Assembly: GCF_000280055.1 (NCBI RefSeq)
Contig: NZ_ALAB01000007.1
Coordinates: 1-64,000, forward strand
Reading direction: 5' to 3'
DNA length: 64,000 nt
Source of the DNA: Alishewanella aestuarii B11
GTDB taxonomy: Bacteria > Pseudomonadota > Gammaproteobacteria > Enterobacterales > Alteromonadaceae
Shown here: in pieces, positions 45,801 to 55,038 of the stretch
How the letters are laid out: every line of letters starts with the position of its first letter
Numbering within the stretch: position 1 is the stretch's first letter
Notes under the pieces: generated by a model
Told to the model about the DNA's origin: nothing
What the model saw: only the letters and a program-made list of their open reading frames with translations
Databases searched by the model: none
Translations under genes and position numbers: made by a program

Positions 45801-46315
45801 CTACCAAGAAAGATCAAAGCATTCAGGTAGCTGGCCTCGTCGTGTCGGTGCGGGTGATGATTAACAAAAAAGGCCGGCGCTGGGCTATTGTGACACTGGA
45901 TGATAAGTCGGCACGGCTGGATGTGCGCTTTTTCCCGGAACAGCTGGAAAGCTTTGAACATCTGCTGCAAAAAGACCGCATTTTAGTAGTAACCGGACAG
46001 GTCAGCTTTGATGATTTTAATGGTGGCCTTACAATGTCCGGCCGCGATGTCAGCGAAATTACCGCTATGCGCGAAAAATCGCTGAAATCTCTGAATATCA
46101 CTGTACAATCGCAGCAGATAGACCAGAATTATCTGCAAAAGTTACAAGACGCGCTGGCGGAGTATCGTGCCGGTACAGTACCGGTTTATCTTTGGTACCA
46201 GCGTGAGGAAGGGCAGGTTAGACTGCAGTTAGGGACAGCCTGGTGGGTGACGCCCGCCGACGCTTTGTTGCATCAGCTTAAGCAGCTGGCGACAATAGAA
46301 TTGGAATTTAACTAA
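42815..46315 (+). CDS. dnaE: DNA polymerase III subunit alpha
   Basis: DnaE is the replicative polymerase catalytic subunit. The 1166 residues comprise the PHP domain ([19 protein letters not shown] at the N-terminus), palm with [16 protein letters not shown] holding catalytic Asps, fingers and thumb, the beta-clamp motif region around GQDDLFGLL (about 930) and the C-terminal OB domain ([20 protein letters not shown]). It is full length and continuous, with no intein. Confidence 0.97.
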   Translation: MSEPRFIHLRVHSDFSMVDGLAKTKPIIKAAAAQGMPALALTDQMNFCGLVRFYSTAHEAGIKPIIGVDCWVLHPLFPGESSRLLLLAADNAGYQNLTQLISKAYLRGHVDGKPQLEHDWLAEHSSGIIVLSGGKDGPLGKALLKENPHSVRALVDFYQQYFAERFYLELIRTNRPDEERYLQKAVLLAETEQLPVVATNEVVFLKPEDFAAHEIRVAIHDGFTLDDKRRPKNYSAEQYLRSSEEMAELFADLPEALENSVEIAKRCNVTIRLGEYFLPAFPTGGLSDADYLVLKSREGLEQRLLQLFPDEQVRAARRGEYDERLQIELDVINQMGFPGYFLVVMEFIQWSKDNDIPVGPGRGSGAGSLVAYALKITDLDPLEFDLLFERFLNPERVSMPDFDVDFCMDRRDEVIDHVAELYGREAVSQIITFGTMAAKAVIRDVGRVLGHPYGFVDRISKLIPPTPGMTLEQAFKEEPRLPELYDSDEEVRDLIDMARRLEGVTRNAGKHAGGVVIAPTKITDFSPLYCDEHGQNPVTQFDKNDVEYAGLVKFDFLGLRTLTILQWAVNMANARLRKEGKPLVDINSIPLQDSKSYQMLMRADTTAVFQLESRGMKDLIRRLQPDCFEDMIALVALFRPGPLQSGMVDNFIDRKRGREEISYPDATWQHESLKPILEPTYGIILYQEQVMQIAQVLSGYSLGGADLLRRAMGKKKPEEMAKQRDTFRDGAVQNGIDPELAMKIFDLVEKFAGYGFNKSHSAAYALVSYQTLWMKAHYPAEFMAAVMSADMDNTDKIVTLVDECERMQLTLIPPDVNTGQYKFTVNEQGHIVYGIGAIKGVGEGPIEAIIEARNQHGSFSDLFDFCAKVDLKRLNKRVMEKLILSGAMDRLGPPLAKGQHAGPQRAILMANLEEAMRAAEQHAKAQAVGQDDLFGLLAADTDSSSSSYKLVPLWPDEIWLDGERETLGLYLTGHPINRYRDELKHYVNCRLVELQPTKKDQSIQVAGLVVSVRVMINKKGRRWAIVTLDDKSARLDVRFFPEQLESFEHLLQKDRILVVTGQVSFDDFNGGLTMSGRDVSEITAMREKSLKSLNITVQSQQIDQNYLQKLQDALAEYRAGTVPVYLWYQREEGQVRLQLGTAWWVTPADALLHQLKQLATIELEFN

Positions 46316-46333
46316 TTTAGGTAGTGATAGTCG

Positions 46334-47290
46334 ATGATGCTGAATTATTTAGAGTTTGAGCAACCGATTGCCGAACTGGAAGCAAAAATAGACGAATTAC
46401 GCAATGTCAGTCGCAATGGCGATTATGATCTTGGGTTAGAAGAAGAGATTAACAAACTAAAAGAAAAAAGCCTGACGCTAACCAAAAAAATCTTCTCTGA
46501 GTTAGGAGCCTGGCAAATTGCCCAGTTGGCGCGCCATCCACGCCGCCCCTATACCTTTGATTATATCGCGCATATGTTCAGCGACTTTGATGAACTCTGC
46601 GGTGACCGCGCCTTTGCTAACGACAATGCCATTGTCGGTGGTACTGCCCGCTTAGGTGAGCAGGCGGTGATGGTGATTGGCCATCAGAAAGGTCGCGATA
46701 CCAAAGAGAAGATCCGCCGCAATTTTGGTATGCCCCGCCCCGAGGGTTATCGTAAAGCATTACGCTTAATGGAAATGGCCGAGCGCTTTAAGTTGCCGAT
46801 TATTACCTTTATCGATACGCCGGGTGCTTATCCGGGCATTGGTGCCGAAGAGCGCGGCCAATCCGAAGCCATCGCCCGTAACCTGAAAGTGATGGCTGGT
46901 TTAAAAGTGCCGGTGATCTGTACTGTGGTCGGTGAGGGTGGCTCAGGTGGTGCTTTAGCTATTGGTGTTGGCGATAAGGTCAATATGCTGCAGTTCAGTA
47001 CTTATTCGGTGATTTCGCCGGAGGGCTGTGCTTCTATCCTGTGGAAGAGCGCCGAAAAAGCGCCATTGGCCGCTGATGCGATGGGTATTACTGCTGATCG
47101 TTTGAAAGAGCTGAAACTGATCGATGAAGTCATTGCCGAGCCACTGGGCGGCGCCCACCGCTCGCCGGAGCAAATGGCGGCAACGTTAAAAACAGCTCTG
47201 GTGCGCGATCTGGAAAAACTGCAAAAATTGAGCACCAAAGAGCTGCTGGAAAAGCGTTACCAGCGACTGATGTCTTACGGTTACTGCTAA
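46334..47290 (+). CDS. accA: Acetyl-CoA carboxylase carboxyltransferase subunit alpha
   Basis: AccA and AccD carry out the carboxyl transfer that makes malonyl-CoA. The 318-residue protein starts [20 protein letters not shown] (either Met possible) and has the crotonase-like core [40 protein letters not shown] and [15 protein letters not shown]. It is 18 bp after dnaE, as in E. coli. Confidence 0.97.
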   Translation: MMLNYLEFEQPIAELEAKIDELRNVSRNGDYDLGLEEEINKLKEKSLTLTKKIFSELGAWQIAQLARHPRRPYTFDYIAHMFSDFDELCGDRAFANDNAIVGGTARLGEQAVMVIGHQKGRDTKEKIRRNFGMPRPEGYRKALRLMEMAERFKLPIITFIDTPGAYPGIGAEERGQSEAIARNLKVMAGLKVPVICTVVGEGGSGGALAIGVGDKVNMLQFSTYSVISPEGCASILWKSAEKAPLAADAMGITADRLKELKLIDEVIAEPLGGAHRSPEQMAATLKTALVRDLEKLQKLSTKELLEKRYQRLMSYGYC

Positions 47291-47301
47291 GGCTGAGGCC
47301 C

Positions 47302-48606
47302 TTGTCTGACCTTTCAGACTTGCAGCTGGCGCTGCAGCAACTGCTGCGGCGCTACGCTCCCCGCCAACTGACGCTGGCCTACAGCGGCGGTTTGGACTCT
47401 CAACTGTTACTGCATTTACTGGTTGCCCCCTGCCAGACTCTCGGTATTACCCTGACCGCGGTGCATATTCATCATGGCATCAGTCGCCATGCCGATGCCT
47501 GGGCTGAGTTTTGCCAGCAGCAATGCCAAAAGCTCGGCGTCAACTTTAAGTTGCATTGGGTACAACTACAAGGCCGCAGCGCTCTGGAGCAACAGGCCAG
47601 AGATGCCCGTTATCAGGTCCTCACTGACTATGTGACTGCGCGCGATAGCGCCCTGGTGACGGCGCATCATGCCAATGATCAACTGGAAACCTTATTGCTG
47701 GCGTTAAAGCGTGGTGCTGGCCTGGCTGGTATGGCCGGTATGGCAGAAAGCCGCCCTTTCGGTAAGGGATTACTGCTAAGACCCTGGCTTAACTTTTCCC
47801 GGCAGCAGCTAGAGCATGTCGCCCGGGCTTTGCAGTTGAGTTGGGTGGAAGATGAGAGTAATCAAAGTGCTGAATTTGACCGGAATTTTTTAAGGCTTGA
47901 GGTGATCCCCAAGCTTAGCGAGCGCTGGCCAGCTCTTATTACCACCAGTGCCAGGACCAGTCGGCATTTGCAGCAGGCGCTTGAGTTAGCCGATTACTAT
48001 ACCGAACGGGCTTTGGCTGACTGTGCAACCCCTGATTACCTCGATTTACAGCAACTGGCGTTACAGCCGGCGTTGCAGCAGGATCTGTTACTTAGAAAAT
48101 GGCTGGCTCGCACTGGCCTTAACCCATCAACTCAATGGTTAAGCACACTGAAACAGCAAGTAATAGCAGCCAGTGAAGATGCTCAGCCTTGTTTAATATT
48201 GGGACACTGGCAGTTGCGACGTTTCCAGCAGCGCTTATATCTGCTGCCTAAGTTGCCTGTCGTGCCAAAAGACTATACGCCGTCTTTGCATTGTGGACAG
48301 CGGCTGCTGTTACCGGCGGCCCTGGGTGAGCTGAGCTGTCAGTTACAGCCAGAACAAGGAGCTTTGCCGGCGGCGGGAACTGCCTTTCAGTTAGCCTTTG
48401 GCAGCTTAAGCCAGACATTTAAACCGGTTAACCAACCGGGCAAGCCGTTAAAACAATGGTTTAAGTTGTGGCAGGTGCCGCCGTGGCAGCGACAGCGGAT
48501 CCCGCTATTGCTGCAAGACGGACAGTTACAAGTAGTGGCAGGTTATCAAAGTAGTGTTGCGGCGAGTGCAGCTAGCTGCTGGATCAACTGGCAGCAGCCA
48601 GGCTAG
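47302..48606 (+). CDS. tilS: tRNA(Ile)-lysidine synthase
   Basis: TilS attaches lysine to C34 of tRNA-Ile(CAU) so that it reads AUA. The 434-residue protein has the PP-loop motif YSGGLDS (27-33), HIHHGIS, the HHANDQLETLLLALKRGAGLAGMAGM region, and a C-terminal TilS domain. The start is TTG 47302 after accA. Its 3' end overlaps the convergent cyclase gene by 23 bp. Confidence 0.93.
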   Translation: MSDLSDLQLALQQLLRRYAPRQLTLAYSGGLDSQLLLHLLVAPCQTLGITLTAVHIHHGISRHADAWAEFCQQQCQKLGVNFKLHWVQLQGRSALEQQARDARYQVLTDYVTARDSALVTAHHANDQLETLLLALKRGAGLAGMAGMAESRPFGKGLLLRPWLNFSRQQLEHVARALQLSWVEDESNQSAEFDRNFLRLEVIPKLSERWPALITTSARTSRHLQQALELADYYTERALADCATPDYLDLQQLALQPALQQDLLLRKWLARTGLNPSTQWLSTLKQQVIAASEDAQPCLILGHWQLRRFQQRLYLLPKLPVVPKDYTPSLHCGQRLLLPAALGELSCQLQPEQGALPAAGTAFQLAFGSLSQTFKPVNQPGKPLKQWFKLWQVPPWQRQRIPLLLQDGQLQVVAGYQSSVAASAASCWINWQQPG

Positions 48607-49576
48607 CGCTCACTTTGTTGATGCCGGAGCGTGGCTGGCTCAGCCCTTTCACGCTCAGCCTTTCTGCCGCCACCTTGCCTTTGCCTGTGGTTTTCGCCTG
48701 ATACAGGGCTTCGTCGGCCTGATGAAACAGGTCGCGTTCCTGTTGTTCGGCAGCAAGCCATGCCAGACCAATGCTGCAGCCAACCTGATGCAGGTTTAGC
48801 AGTGGATGCTGGTTGATTTTCTGTTGTAAGCGGCAAGCGATCAACTCGGCATGGTCTGCGTCCTGATCCTGTAACAACAGCGCGAATTCATCACCACCAA
48901 AGCGGAATAAGCTATCGGTAGCGCGCAGCGTTTCACGCATACAATCGGCAACAGCCAGCAGCACCTGATCGCCGGTACTGTGACCAGAGAGATCATTAAC
49001 CTGCTTAAAGTTATCCAGATCCAGTAATAGCAGCGCAAATGGCTGTTGATGACGCTTTGCCAATTGAATGGCTTTGCTGTAGCTATCGTCAAAAAATCGT
49101 CTGTTGCCGAGCCCGGTCAAGGGATCTTTCAGTGCCATTTGCTGTAAGCGGTTGACCAGCAGCGCATTGCGCAATGCATAGAGCCATTCAGATTCCAGCA
49201 GCAGCAACTGCCGTTGCACCAGTGAGCTAAACGGATGATTGCTTTGATAACTAAGCTGTCCCAGCAAGTGTTGCTCGAGCTGCAGTTCAGTGTGGTATTG
49301 ATGCTGACCGGCCATTGAGCCGGCCGCGGCAAAATGCCCCTGTGCTGTTCTAAGGTTTAATGCCGTGAGCGGTAGGATCCGGCTGGCATGCATAGCAAAA
49401 ATATCCAGCTGTTGCTGCAGATCCAACGTAGTTTGCAACTGACTGATCAAGCTAATGGCACCGGTATCGGCTAACTCATGTAACTGACTATCCAATGCTA
49501 AATCGGCACTGCTGAAGTTAAAACCTGCTGTATCTTGCCACATTGCTGTTTCTGCCTGAGAACCTATCATAGGCAA
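48584..49576 (-). CDS. Diguanylate cyclase, GAF/helical N-terminus
   Basis: The 330-residue protein ends in a GGDEF domain (about 150-310) with GGDEF at 227-231 and an inhibitory RATD starting at 218. The first 145 residues form an alpha/beta region (LNLRTAQGHFAAAG, HTELQLEQHLLGQLSY) that looks like a degenerate GAF-type sensor, an inference. No membrane segment is present. The end overlaps tilS by 23 bp, convergently. Confidence 0.9.
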   Translation of the reverse strand: MPMIGSQAETAMWQDTAGFNFSSADLALDSQLHELADTGAISLISQLQTTLDLQQQLDIFAMHASRILPLTALNLRTAQGHFAAAGSMAGQHQYHTELQLEQHLLGQLSYQSNHPFSSLVQRQLLLLESEWLYALRNALLVNRLQQMALKDPLTGLGNRRFFDDSYSKAIQLAKRHQQPFALLLLDLDNFKQVNDLSGHSTGDQVLLAVADCMRETLRATDSLFRFGGDEFALLLQDQDADHAELIACRLQQKINQHPLLNLHQVGCSIGLAWLAAEQQERDLFHQADEALYQAKTTGKGKVAAERLSVKGLSQPRSGINKVSASLAAAS

Positions 49577-49650
49577 GCTAAAGCAATATTTAGACCATTA
49601 TTTTAAGTTATTGATATTAAGCTTTTTTAAAGGCTCGTCGGCAGTGGGCG

Positions 49651-50817
49651 TCAAGTTTTTGCCGCTGCTAAAGTCCCTGGCGCGGCTAAAAACGGCAAAA
49701 TTTGGTCAAGTTGCTGCAGGCCGTCCTGATAGCCGAGTTCAATCAGACGCCTGGTGTATTTCTGTTCAAACAGCAGATAACTGACCATACTGGAATCTGA
49801 ATGCTGTCTGATACCACAGGCCCGTAACAGGGTACGGATTGCCATCGGCAGACAAAGGAAATATTCACTTGCCAGCTGATTAAAGTTTTGGCTTGGGTTT
49901 AGCAGTAAACTCTGCACCGGCTTTAGCTCAGTCGCAATCTGGTGCTGTTGCAGTAACTCAACCGTTTTATTAACTCTTTGCATACGCTCGATATCGAAAT
50001 TGAGTGTGTCGGTAAAAACTGTATCCAACAGATGGCCTGCGATGGTTGCCAGATCCGGATGGTGTAATTGCCGATCTGCCGGTTCAGTAGGGCGCGGATC
50101 ATCGACCCCGATAATCAGAATTTTGTCAGCACCTAAGTGGATCGGGGCACTGAGCGGCGCCAGTTGATTTACCGAGCCATCGCCAAAATATTGCTGATGG
50201 ATCCGCACCGAAGGAAAAATCAGCGGTATCGCTGCCGAGGCCATCAGATGATGGATCCCCAACAGCGTGCGCTGGCCACATCTTTTCGCCCGCCGCCAGT
50301 CGGTGGCGCGATCGGATTGAAAAAAAGTGATGGAGTCGCCGTTGTTATAGCAGGAAGCTGTTACGGCCAAGCTCGATAAATGCCCGCGCATAATATTACG
50401 ATCAATTCTTGGCAGATCCAGGATCCGATGCAATAACTGCTTTAACGGCCGGTTGTCCAGTAAACTAACCGGCTTTTTATTGGCATAGTCGGCCTGGAAA
50501 GCACTGTATAAATTGCGGGCCTGATGCAACAGCAGGTGCCAGTAATCCGCATAATAAACCTGCTGAGTATGGAAGTTACGCCAGACGGACTCAATTTTCT
50601 TTACGCCGAGATGAAAGCAGGAGGCGTAACAACCCAGGCCCGCAACATTAAGGGCACCGGCTGAGGTGCCACACAATATTTTAAAGGGTAGCGGGCTACT
50701 GCGCGGGTAGGCGCTGGCAATGGCTTTTAATACCCCTACCTGATAAGCGGCTCTGGCTCCGCCGCCGGTAAGCAACAATGCCGTTTTACTCTCGGTTGAC
50801 ACTTTGGCGTCTGACAT
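49651..50817 (-). CDS. Patatin-like phospholipase
   Basis: This is a Ser-Asp dyad lipid acyl hydrolase. The oxyanion loop GGGARAAYQVGVLKAI (18-33) and nucleophile GTSAG (50-54, Ser52) are clear; the catalytic Asp is in FGDGSVNQLAPL. The ATG at 50817 (MSDAKVSTESKTALLLTGGG) is preferred; the frame extends to a TTG at 50895 that lies in the divergent promoter region. There is no signal peptide. Substrate unknown. Confidence 0.9.
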   Translation of the reverse strand: MSDAKVSTESKTALLLTGGGARAAYQVGVLKAIASAYPRSSPLPFKILCGTSAGALNVAGLGCYASCFHLGVKKIESVWRNFHTQQVYYADYWHLLLHQARNLYSAFQADYANKKPVSLLDNRPLKQLLHRILDLPRIDRNIMRGHLSSLAVTASCYNNGDSITFFQSDRATDWRRAKRCGQRTLLGIHHLMASAAIPLIFPSVRIHQQYFGDGSVNQLAPLSAPIHLGADKILIIGVDDPRPTEPADRQLHHPDLATIAGHLLDTVFTDTLNFDIERMQRVNKTVELLQQHQIATELKPVQSLLLNPSQNFNQLASEYFLCLPMAIRTLLRACGIRQHSDSSMVSYLLFEQKYTRRLIELGYQDGLQQLDQILPFLAAPGTLAAAKT

Positions 50818-50954
50818 AAAGACCTTTATTGATAAACGCGAAGGAACTTTTTTACGCTCCGGTGTTCTTGGTTTAATATATCGCTGATTTAGCAAGATAT
50901 TGCAATTGCGACTTTGCTATTGCCAACAATTTTCTCAACCTGCGGGTAACCGTT

Positions 50955-51803
50955 ATGACAAAACAAGCGACTGCGCAATCCTTTTACTATGCAGGTCTGG
51001 CTGCGGTAGCACTGGTAATAGTGCTTGCGGTCTGGCTGTTATTTCGCGACAGCTCACCGGTAACGGAGCCAGCGCCCTTGCCGCCAGTGACGCTACCTGA
51101 AATTGTTGAACCTACTCCTTTGCCTGAGCAGCCCGTTACCCTCACTGAACCCGAAGCCGTACCCGCGGTTACGGATGAACCCGAAAGTATAGAGTCGGAG
51201 CAAGCGCCGCCTGCACCTCTACCACTGCTGGACGAGTCGGATACCGAGCTTGGCCAGGCGCTACTGGCACTGAACTGGAAAGCCGGTTTAGCAGGCCTAT
51301 TTAATCGCGAAGAGATGATCCGTAATTTTGTGGTGACGGTGGACAATGTGGCGCAGGGGCGTTTGGTCGCCGGCCACCCGGTATTGGCAAAACCCGCCGA
51401 TGGTTACAAGGTGCAGCAACTCGGCGATGATCGTTATGTTACTGCTGCGGATAACACCTTACGCTATGAGCCTTACCTTCAGCTATTGGAAAGCGTGCCG
51501 GCCCGGCAAATCCTGGCGTTAAAACGTCGCTATCAGCCGTTATTGGACGAGGCGTTCGCCGAGTTAGGGTACCCTGATCTGACCTTTGATCAGCGCTTAC
51601 GGCAGGCAATTAGCGTTTTATTAAGCACGCCTGAGGTCAAACCCGGCGCTGAGTTAAGCCGGCCTTCGGTGATGTTTACCTATGCTGATCCGGCACTGGA
51701 AAAGCTACCGGAAGCACAAAAACAGGTGCTGCGCTTATCGCCGCAGCAACAGCAGCGCTTTAAAGCCTTATTACGCACTTATCAGCAGGTGCTGGGCAAT
51801 TAG
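50955..51803 (+). CDS. DUF3014 family membrane-anchored protein
   Basis: The 282-residue protein has a single N-terminal membrane helix (about 12-32), a long Pro/Glu/Val-rich linker (about 36-95, likely periplasmic and extended) and a globular DUF3014 domain (about 96-280) with FNREEMIRNFVVTVDNVAQGRL and RPSVMFTYADPALEKLPEAQ. The family has no assigned function. It is divergent from the patatin gene. Confidence 0.85.
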   Translation: MTKQATAQSFYYAGLAAVALVIVLAVWLLFRDSSPVTEPAPLPPVTLPEIVEPTPLPEQPVTLTEPEAVPAVTDEPESIESEQAPPAPLPLLDESDTELGQALLALNWKAGLAGLFNREEMIRNFVVTVDNVAQGRLVAGHPVLAKPADGYKVQQLGDDRYVTAADNTLRYEPYLQLLESVPARQILALKRRYQPLLDEAFAELGYPDLTFDQRLRQAISVLLSTPEVKPGAELSRPSVMFTYADPALEKLPEAQKQVLRLSPQQQQRFKALLRTYQQVLGN

Positions 51804-51879
51804 TTGCGGCAGTAATCTGCCAACAGATTGAGCCTTGCTGCTTTTCTGAGCAAGGCCCTCAGCTTGAGTGTAACAGCCC

Positions 51880-51908
51880 TTGCATTGCCGCCGCCATTTG
51901 CGGATAAT
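51880..51908 (+). promoter_or_regulatory. Predicted promoter of the 4.5S RNA gene
   Basis: TTGCAT (51880-51885) and GATAAT (51903-51908) are separated by 17 bp, with a GC-rich GCGCGCC after the -10. Transcription would start near 51915, leaving a leader of about 20 nt before the mature RNA. Confidence 0.7.
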
Positions 51909-51935
51909 GCGCGCCTGTCATCACGACAGTTCAAT

Positions 51936-52048
51936 GGTAGCCCCATTGGTCCTCTCGCAATACTAGTAAGCGAACCTGGTCAGGTCCGGAAGGAAGCAGC
52001 CATAGTTTATGATGTATGTGCCGGGATGTGGCTGGTGGGGCTGCCACC
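51936..52048 (+). ncRNA. ffs: Signal recognition particle 4.5S RNA
   Basis: This is the RNA of the bacterial SRP, which binds Ffh for co-translational targeting. The conserved apical domain is intact: ACCTGGTCAGGTCCGGAAGG, AAGCAGCC, and GTGCCGGGATGTGGCTGG. The ends pair (GGTAGCCCCA at 51936-51945 with TGGGGCTGCC at 52036-52045, one wobble), giving a hairpin of about 113 nt, the same as in E. coli. The ends are placed by that pairing. Confidence 0.95.
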
Positions 52049-52081
52049 CAAACAGCCCACTTTATACCAGGTTGTGACTTC

Positions 52082-52342
52082 TTAGGGTTGATGATCTAAA
52101 AATTCTCTCGCCCGCTTTACCGCTTCTTTTACCCGCATCATCATTTCAAAGCGTTCACTTTGCGGCAGATAAAACGCCATATCCACTTCAAAGCGAATAT
52201 AACGCGGTGGCAGCAGATTTAAACTGATACAACAAAGATCGGCCAGATATTCGGCGTCCTTGTCTTGCTCCAGGCCTAATTCCACAATATGGTCCAGCAC
52301 CAGTTTTTCATAATAGTTGTGAATATCATCATCGAGTTTCAT
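52082..52342 (-). CDS. ComFB family protein
   Basis: The 86-residue protein matches the late-competence ComFB family: DIHNYYEKLVLDHIVELGLE, then a Cys-Cys pair (37-38) and ISLNLLPPRYIRFEVDMAFYL, the usual ALN.LPP.Y block. Some ComFB-type proteins have been reported as c-di-GMP receptors in cyanobacteria; whether this one binds it is unknown. It is convergent with ffs. Confidence 0.8.
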   Translation of the reverse strand: MKLDDDIHNYYEKLVLDHIVELGLEQDKDAEYLADLCCISLNLLPPRYIRFEVDMAFYLPQSERFEMMMRVKEAVKRAREFLDHQP

Positions 52343-52465
52343 AGCTAACTCCGGTCATAATGTTGTTTAAGCATAATCAGCTTGCCGGCAAAACGCCACA
52401 GAAAGATTGTGTTAGGTCAGGGCCTTGTTACAATGCCGCGGTCAAGGTCATCAGGTAACATAAAA

Positions 52466-53563
52466 ATGCAAAAAAATACCACCCCCTGTTATTACGGCGA
52501 TTATCTGCAGCTGGATAAAATCCTGACTGCTCAGGCGCCGGAAAGCGCCCGTTATGGCCAGGAAGCACATGACGAAACCCTGTTTATTATTGTGCATCAG
52601 GTGTATGAGCTGTGGTTTAAGCAAATTCTGCATGAGTTAAAGGCTGTGATGGCAGTATTTGCTGAGGCAGAAGTCAAAGATCAGCAACTGACCGGCATAG
52701 TGCATAAACTAAAACGCATTATCAGTATTCAGCAATTACTGAATCAACAAATTGCGGTACTGGAAACCATGACACCGCAGGATTTTATGGCGTTTCGCGA
52801 TTATTTGGTGCCGGCCTCGGGTTTCCAGAGCATTCAGTTTAAGATGCTGGAAATTGGCCTGGGTTTAAAAAGCGAATATCGCATCGATTTTGATAAGAAC
52901 TCCTTCTATAGCCGCCTAAAACAGGCTGACCGGGAGTTTTTACAGCAGCTGGAACAAGCGCCAAGCCTGTTTGAGCGGATTGAAAAATGGCTGGAGCGGA
53001 TGCCGTTTTTGCAGTTTGATGATTTCAGCTTCTGGCAGATGTATCAACAGGCTACCGAGCAGATGCTGCAGCAGGACCAGGCGATAGTTGAGCAAATTGC
53101 GCAAATTGCAGAATCTGAGCGGCAACTGCAGCTGGCCGAGATCGGTCGCACCCGGGAAAAGTTTGCCGCCTTACTGGATGCCGGTAAATATCAGCAGTTA
53201 CAGCAAGAGGGCAGTTTTCGGCTCAGCCAAAAGGCCATGCTGTCGGCACTCTTTATTAAACTCTATCAGGAAGAGCCGTTGTTTAACCTGCCGTTTCAGT
53301 TATTGACTTGCTTAACGGAAATTGATGAACAGCTGACCATCTGGCGTTACAAGCATGCGATGATGGTACAGCGGATGCTGGGCAGTAAAATTGGCACCGG
53401 CGGTTCTTCCGGCCATGACTATTTAAAGCGAACCACGGAGAAAAACCGGATCTTTACCGATCTCTTTACCATGGCCACCTTTTTATTGCCGAAGTCGGCG
53501 TTGCCGGAATTACCGCTGAGTATTAAACGCCAGCTAGGTTTCTATTTCGCGCCACAGCGCTGA
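52466..53563 (+). CDS. kynA: Tryptophan 2,3-dioxygenase
   Basis: This heme enzyme opens the indole ring of tryptophan to N-formylkynurenine. The 365-residue protein has YYGDYLQLDKIL, HDETLFIIVHQVYELWFKQI, FRDYLVPASGFQSIQFKMLE and the heme/substrate segment GSKIGTGGSSGHDYLKRT. ATG 52466 follows AGGTAACAT; an upstream in-frame ATG at 52382 is not family-like. No kynureninase or formamidase gene is adjacent. Its 3' end overlaps the next convergent gene by 30 bp. Confidence 0.95.
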   Translation: MQKNTTPCYYGDYLQLDKILTAQAPESARYGQEAHDETLFIIVHQVYELWFKQILHELKAVMAVFAEAEVKDQQLTGIVHKLKRIISIQQLLNQQIAVLETMTPQDFMAFRDYLVPASGFQSIQFKMLEIGLGLKSEYRIDFDKNSFYSRLKQADREFLQQLEQAPSLFERIEKWLERMPFLQFDDFSFWQMYQQATEQMLQQDQAIVEQIAQIAESERQLQLAEIGRTREKFAALLDAGKYQQLQQEGSFRLSQKAMLSALFIKLYQEEPLFNLPFQLLTCLTEIDEQLTIWRYKHAMMVQRMLGSKIGTGGSSGHDYLKRTTEKNRIFTDLFTMATFLLPKSALPELPLSIKRQLGFYFAPQR

Positions 53564-54472
53564 GCCCTGAACGGCAAAGGCGGCTTTAAACAACTGCAGG
53601 TGCACCTGAGTCAGCGCCTGCAGATCGCGTTGATAGCCGCCACCTATCACTGCGGCGACCGGAATACCGGCGTCATGACAACGTTGCAATACCAGCGTAT
53701 CGCGTGCCAATACTCCGGCGGTGCTGATATTTAGCAGGCCCAGGTCATCCTGGCGGTGAATATCGACGCCGGCATCATAGAGCACCAACTCCGGTTGATA
53801 CCAGCGCAGTAAGGTATCCAGGCTCTGGCTTACGGCTTCCAGATAAGTCTGATCGGTGCAGTCCCGCTCCAGGCCGATATCCCAGTCTGAGCGTTGTTTG
53901 CGCGCCGGGAAATTCTTTTCACAGTGCAGTGACGCGGTAATAATGCCGCTGTTATCGGCAAACAGTGCTGCGCTGCCATCGCCCTGATGTACATCACAAT
54001 CAAATATCAGAATCGGCCCGATGCCGCGCTGTTGTATGCTAAGGGCAGCAAAGGCCAAATCATTAAATAAGCAAAAGCCACTGCCCTCAGCATAAAAGGC
54101 ATGGTGATAGCCGCCGCTTAAATGTAGTGCCAAACCCTGCTCCAATGCCAGCTCAGCGCAAAGTAAGGTGCCACCCAGCGAGGTCAGTGAACGTGTAATC
54201 AGCTCTGGCGACCACGGAAAGCCAATCCGGCGCATTGCCCTGGCATCAAGGGTGCCTTGACACAGGGCGTTGACATAAGCCGGCTCGTGTAAAAGCTCTA
54301 GCGCTTGCGCTTTAATGGCTTGTGGCAGATAAAACGCGCTATCCGGCACGCCCAGCGCGAGCAGTCGCTGATATAGGGTGCGGTATTTGCCAATCGGATA
54401 ACGATGGTTTGCTGGTAGTGTCAGTTCACTATAGCAAGGGTGATAAATCAATGGCGGTAGCAGGGCAGACAT
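53534..54472 (-). CDS. Histone deacetylase family protein (class II-like amidohydrolase)
   Basis: The 312-residue zinc amidohydrolase carries the HDAC signatures: GGYHHAFY, FDCDVHQGDGSAAL, YDAGVDIH and IGGGYQRD with the transition-state Tyr. Bacterial members deacetylate polyamines or small acylated compounds; the substrate here is not known. It follows priC by one base and overlaps the convergent kynA gene. Confidence 0.9.
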   Translation of the reverse strand: MSALLPPLIYHPCYSELTLPANHRYPIGKYRTLYQRLLALGVPDSAFYLPQAIKAQALELLHEPAYVNALCQGTLDARAMRRIGFPWSPELITRSLTSLGGTLLCAELALEQGLALHLSGGYHHAFYAEGSGFCLFNDLAFAALSIQQRGIGPILIFDCDVHQGDGSAALFADNSGIITASLHCEKNFPARKQRSDWDIGLERDCTDQTYLEAVSQSLDTLLRWYQPELVLYDAGVDIHRQDDLGLLNISTAGVLARDTLVLQRCHDAGIPVAAVIGGGYQRDLQALTQVHLQLFKAAFAVQGSALWREIET

Positions 54473-55038
54473 TAGCTTTTCCCGCTTTCCAGTCGCTGGA
54501 TCTGCTGCTCCACTTCATCGATAGCGCGCCGGCAGCGGCCGAGGCGGGCCTGTAATTGTAATTGCTTAGTGGTGCCGTCCTGACTCTGATCTTGTGCCGC
54601 CAGGCGCAGCATATCCTGTAACCGGCTTTCAAATTGCTGATAGTCGGATAATTGCTGATATAGCTGTTGGCTTGAGGTCGTTAACTGTTGTACCACAGCT
54701 TTGGTGCGCTGCTTTAAGGTTTTGGCATGCTTTTGCCGCACCGGGCTATTTACAAAGGCGCGAAGCAGTGCCTCAATTTGTTGTTGCAAACGCTCGGTTA
54801 GCCGCTGCCTGGCGGCTGACGATAACTGCTGTCCTTGTTCAGCTAAATGCGCCAGATGGCGCTGGCTTTGTGCCACATAATCAGCCAGATAAGGCGAGTG
54901 TACGCTAAACAAAGCCGAATCAAACCAATGTTGCGGTTTACCTGCTGCCGGTTGCCGATCTAACTCACTGGCCTGCTGCCACAGCTGTTGTAGTTGTTGT
55001 TCTAGCCTAGCCAGTTGCGCCTTTGATAAGGTGCTCAT
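54472..55038 (-). CDS. priC: Primosomal replication protein PriC
   Basis: PriC helps restart stalled replication forks by loading DnaB at forks with gaps. The 188-residue protein is helical and Gln-rich, matching PriC through LARLEQQLQQLWQQASELD, HWFDSALFSVHSPYLADYVA and the C-terminal LGRCRRAIDEVEQQIQRLE. It overlaps the upstream permease gene by ATGA and the HDAC-like gene by one base. Confidence 0.85.
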   Translation of the reverse strand: MSTLSKAQLARLEQQLQQLWQQASELDRQPAAGKPQHWFDSALFSVHSPYLADYVAQSQRHLAHLAEQGQQLSSAARQRLTERLQQQIEALLRAFVNSPVRQKHAKTLKQRTKAVVQQLTTSSQQLYQQLSDYQQFESRLQDMLRLAAQDQSQDGTTKQLQLQARLGRCRRAIDEVEQQIQRLESGKS

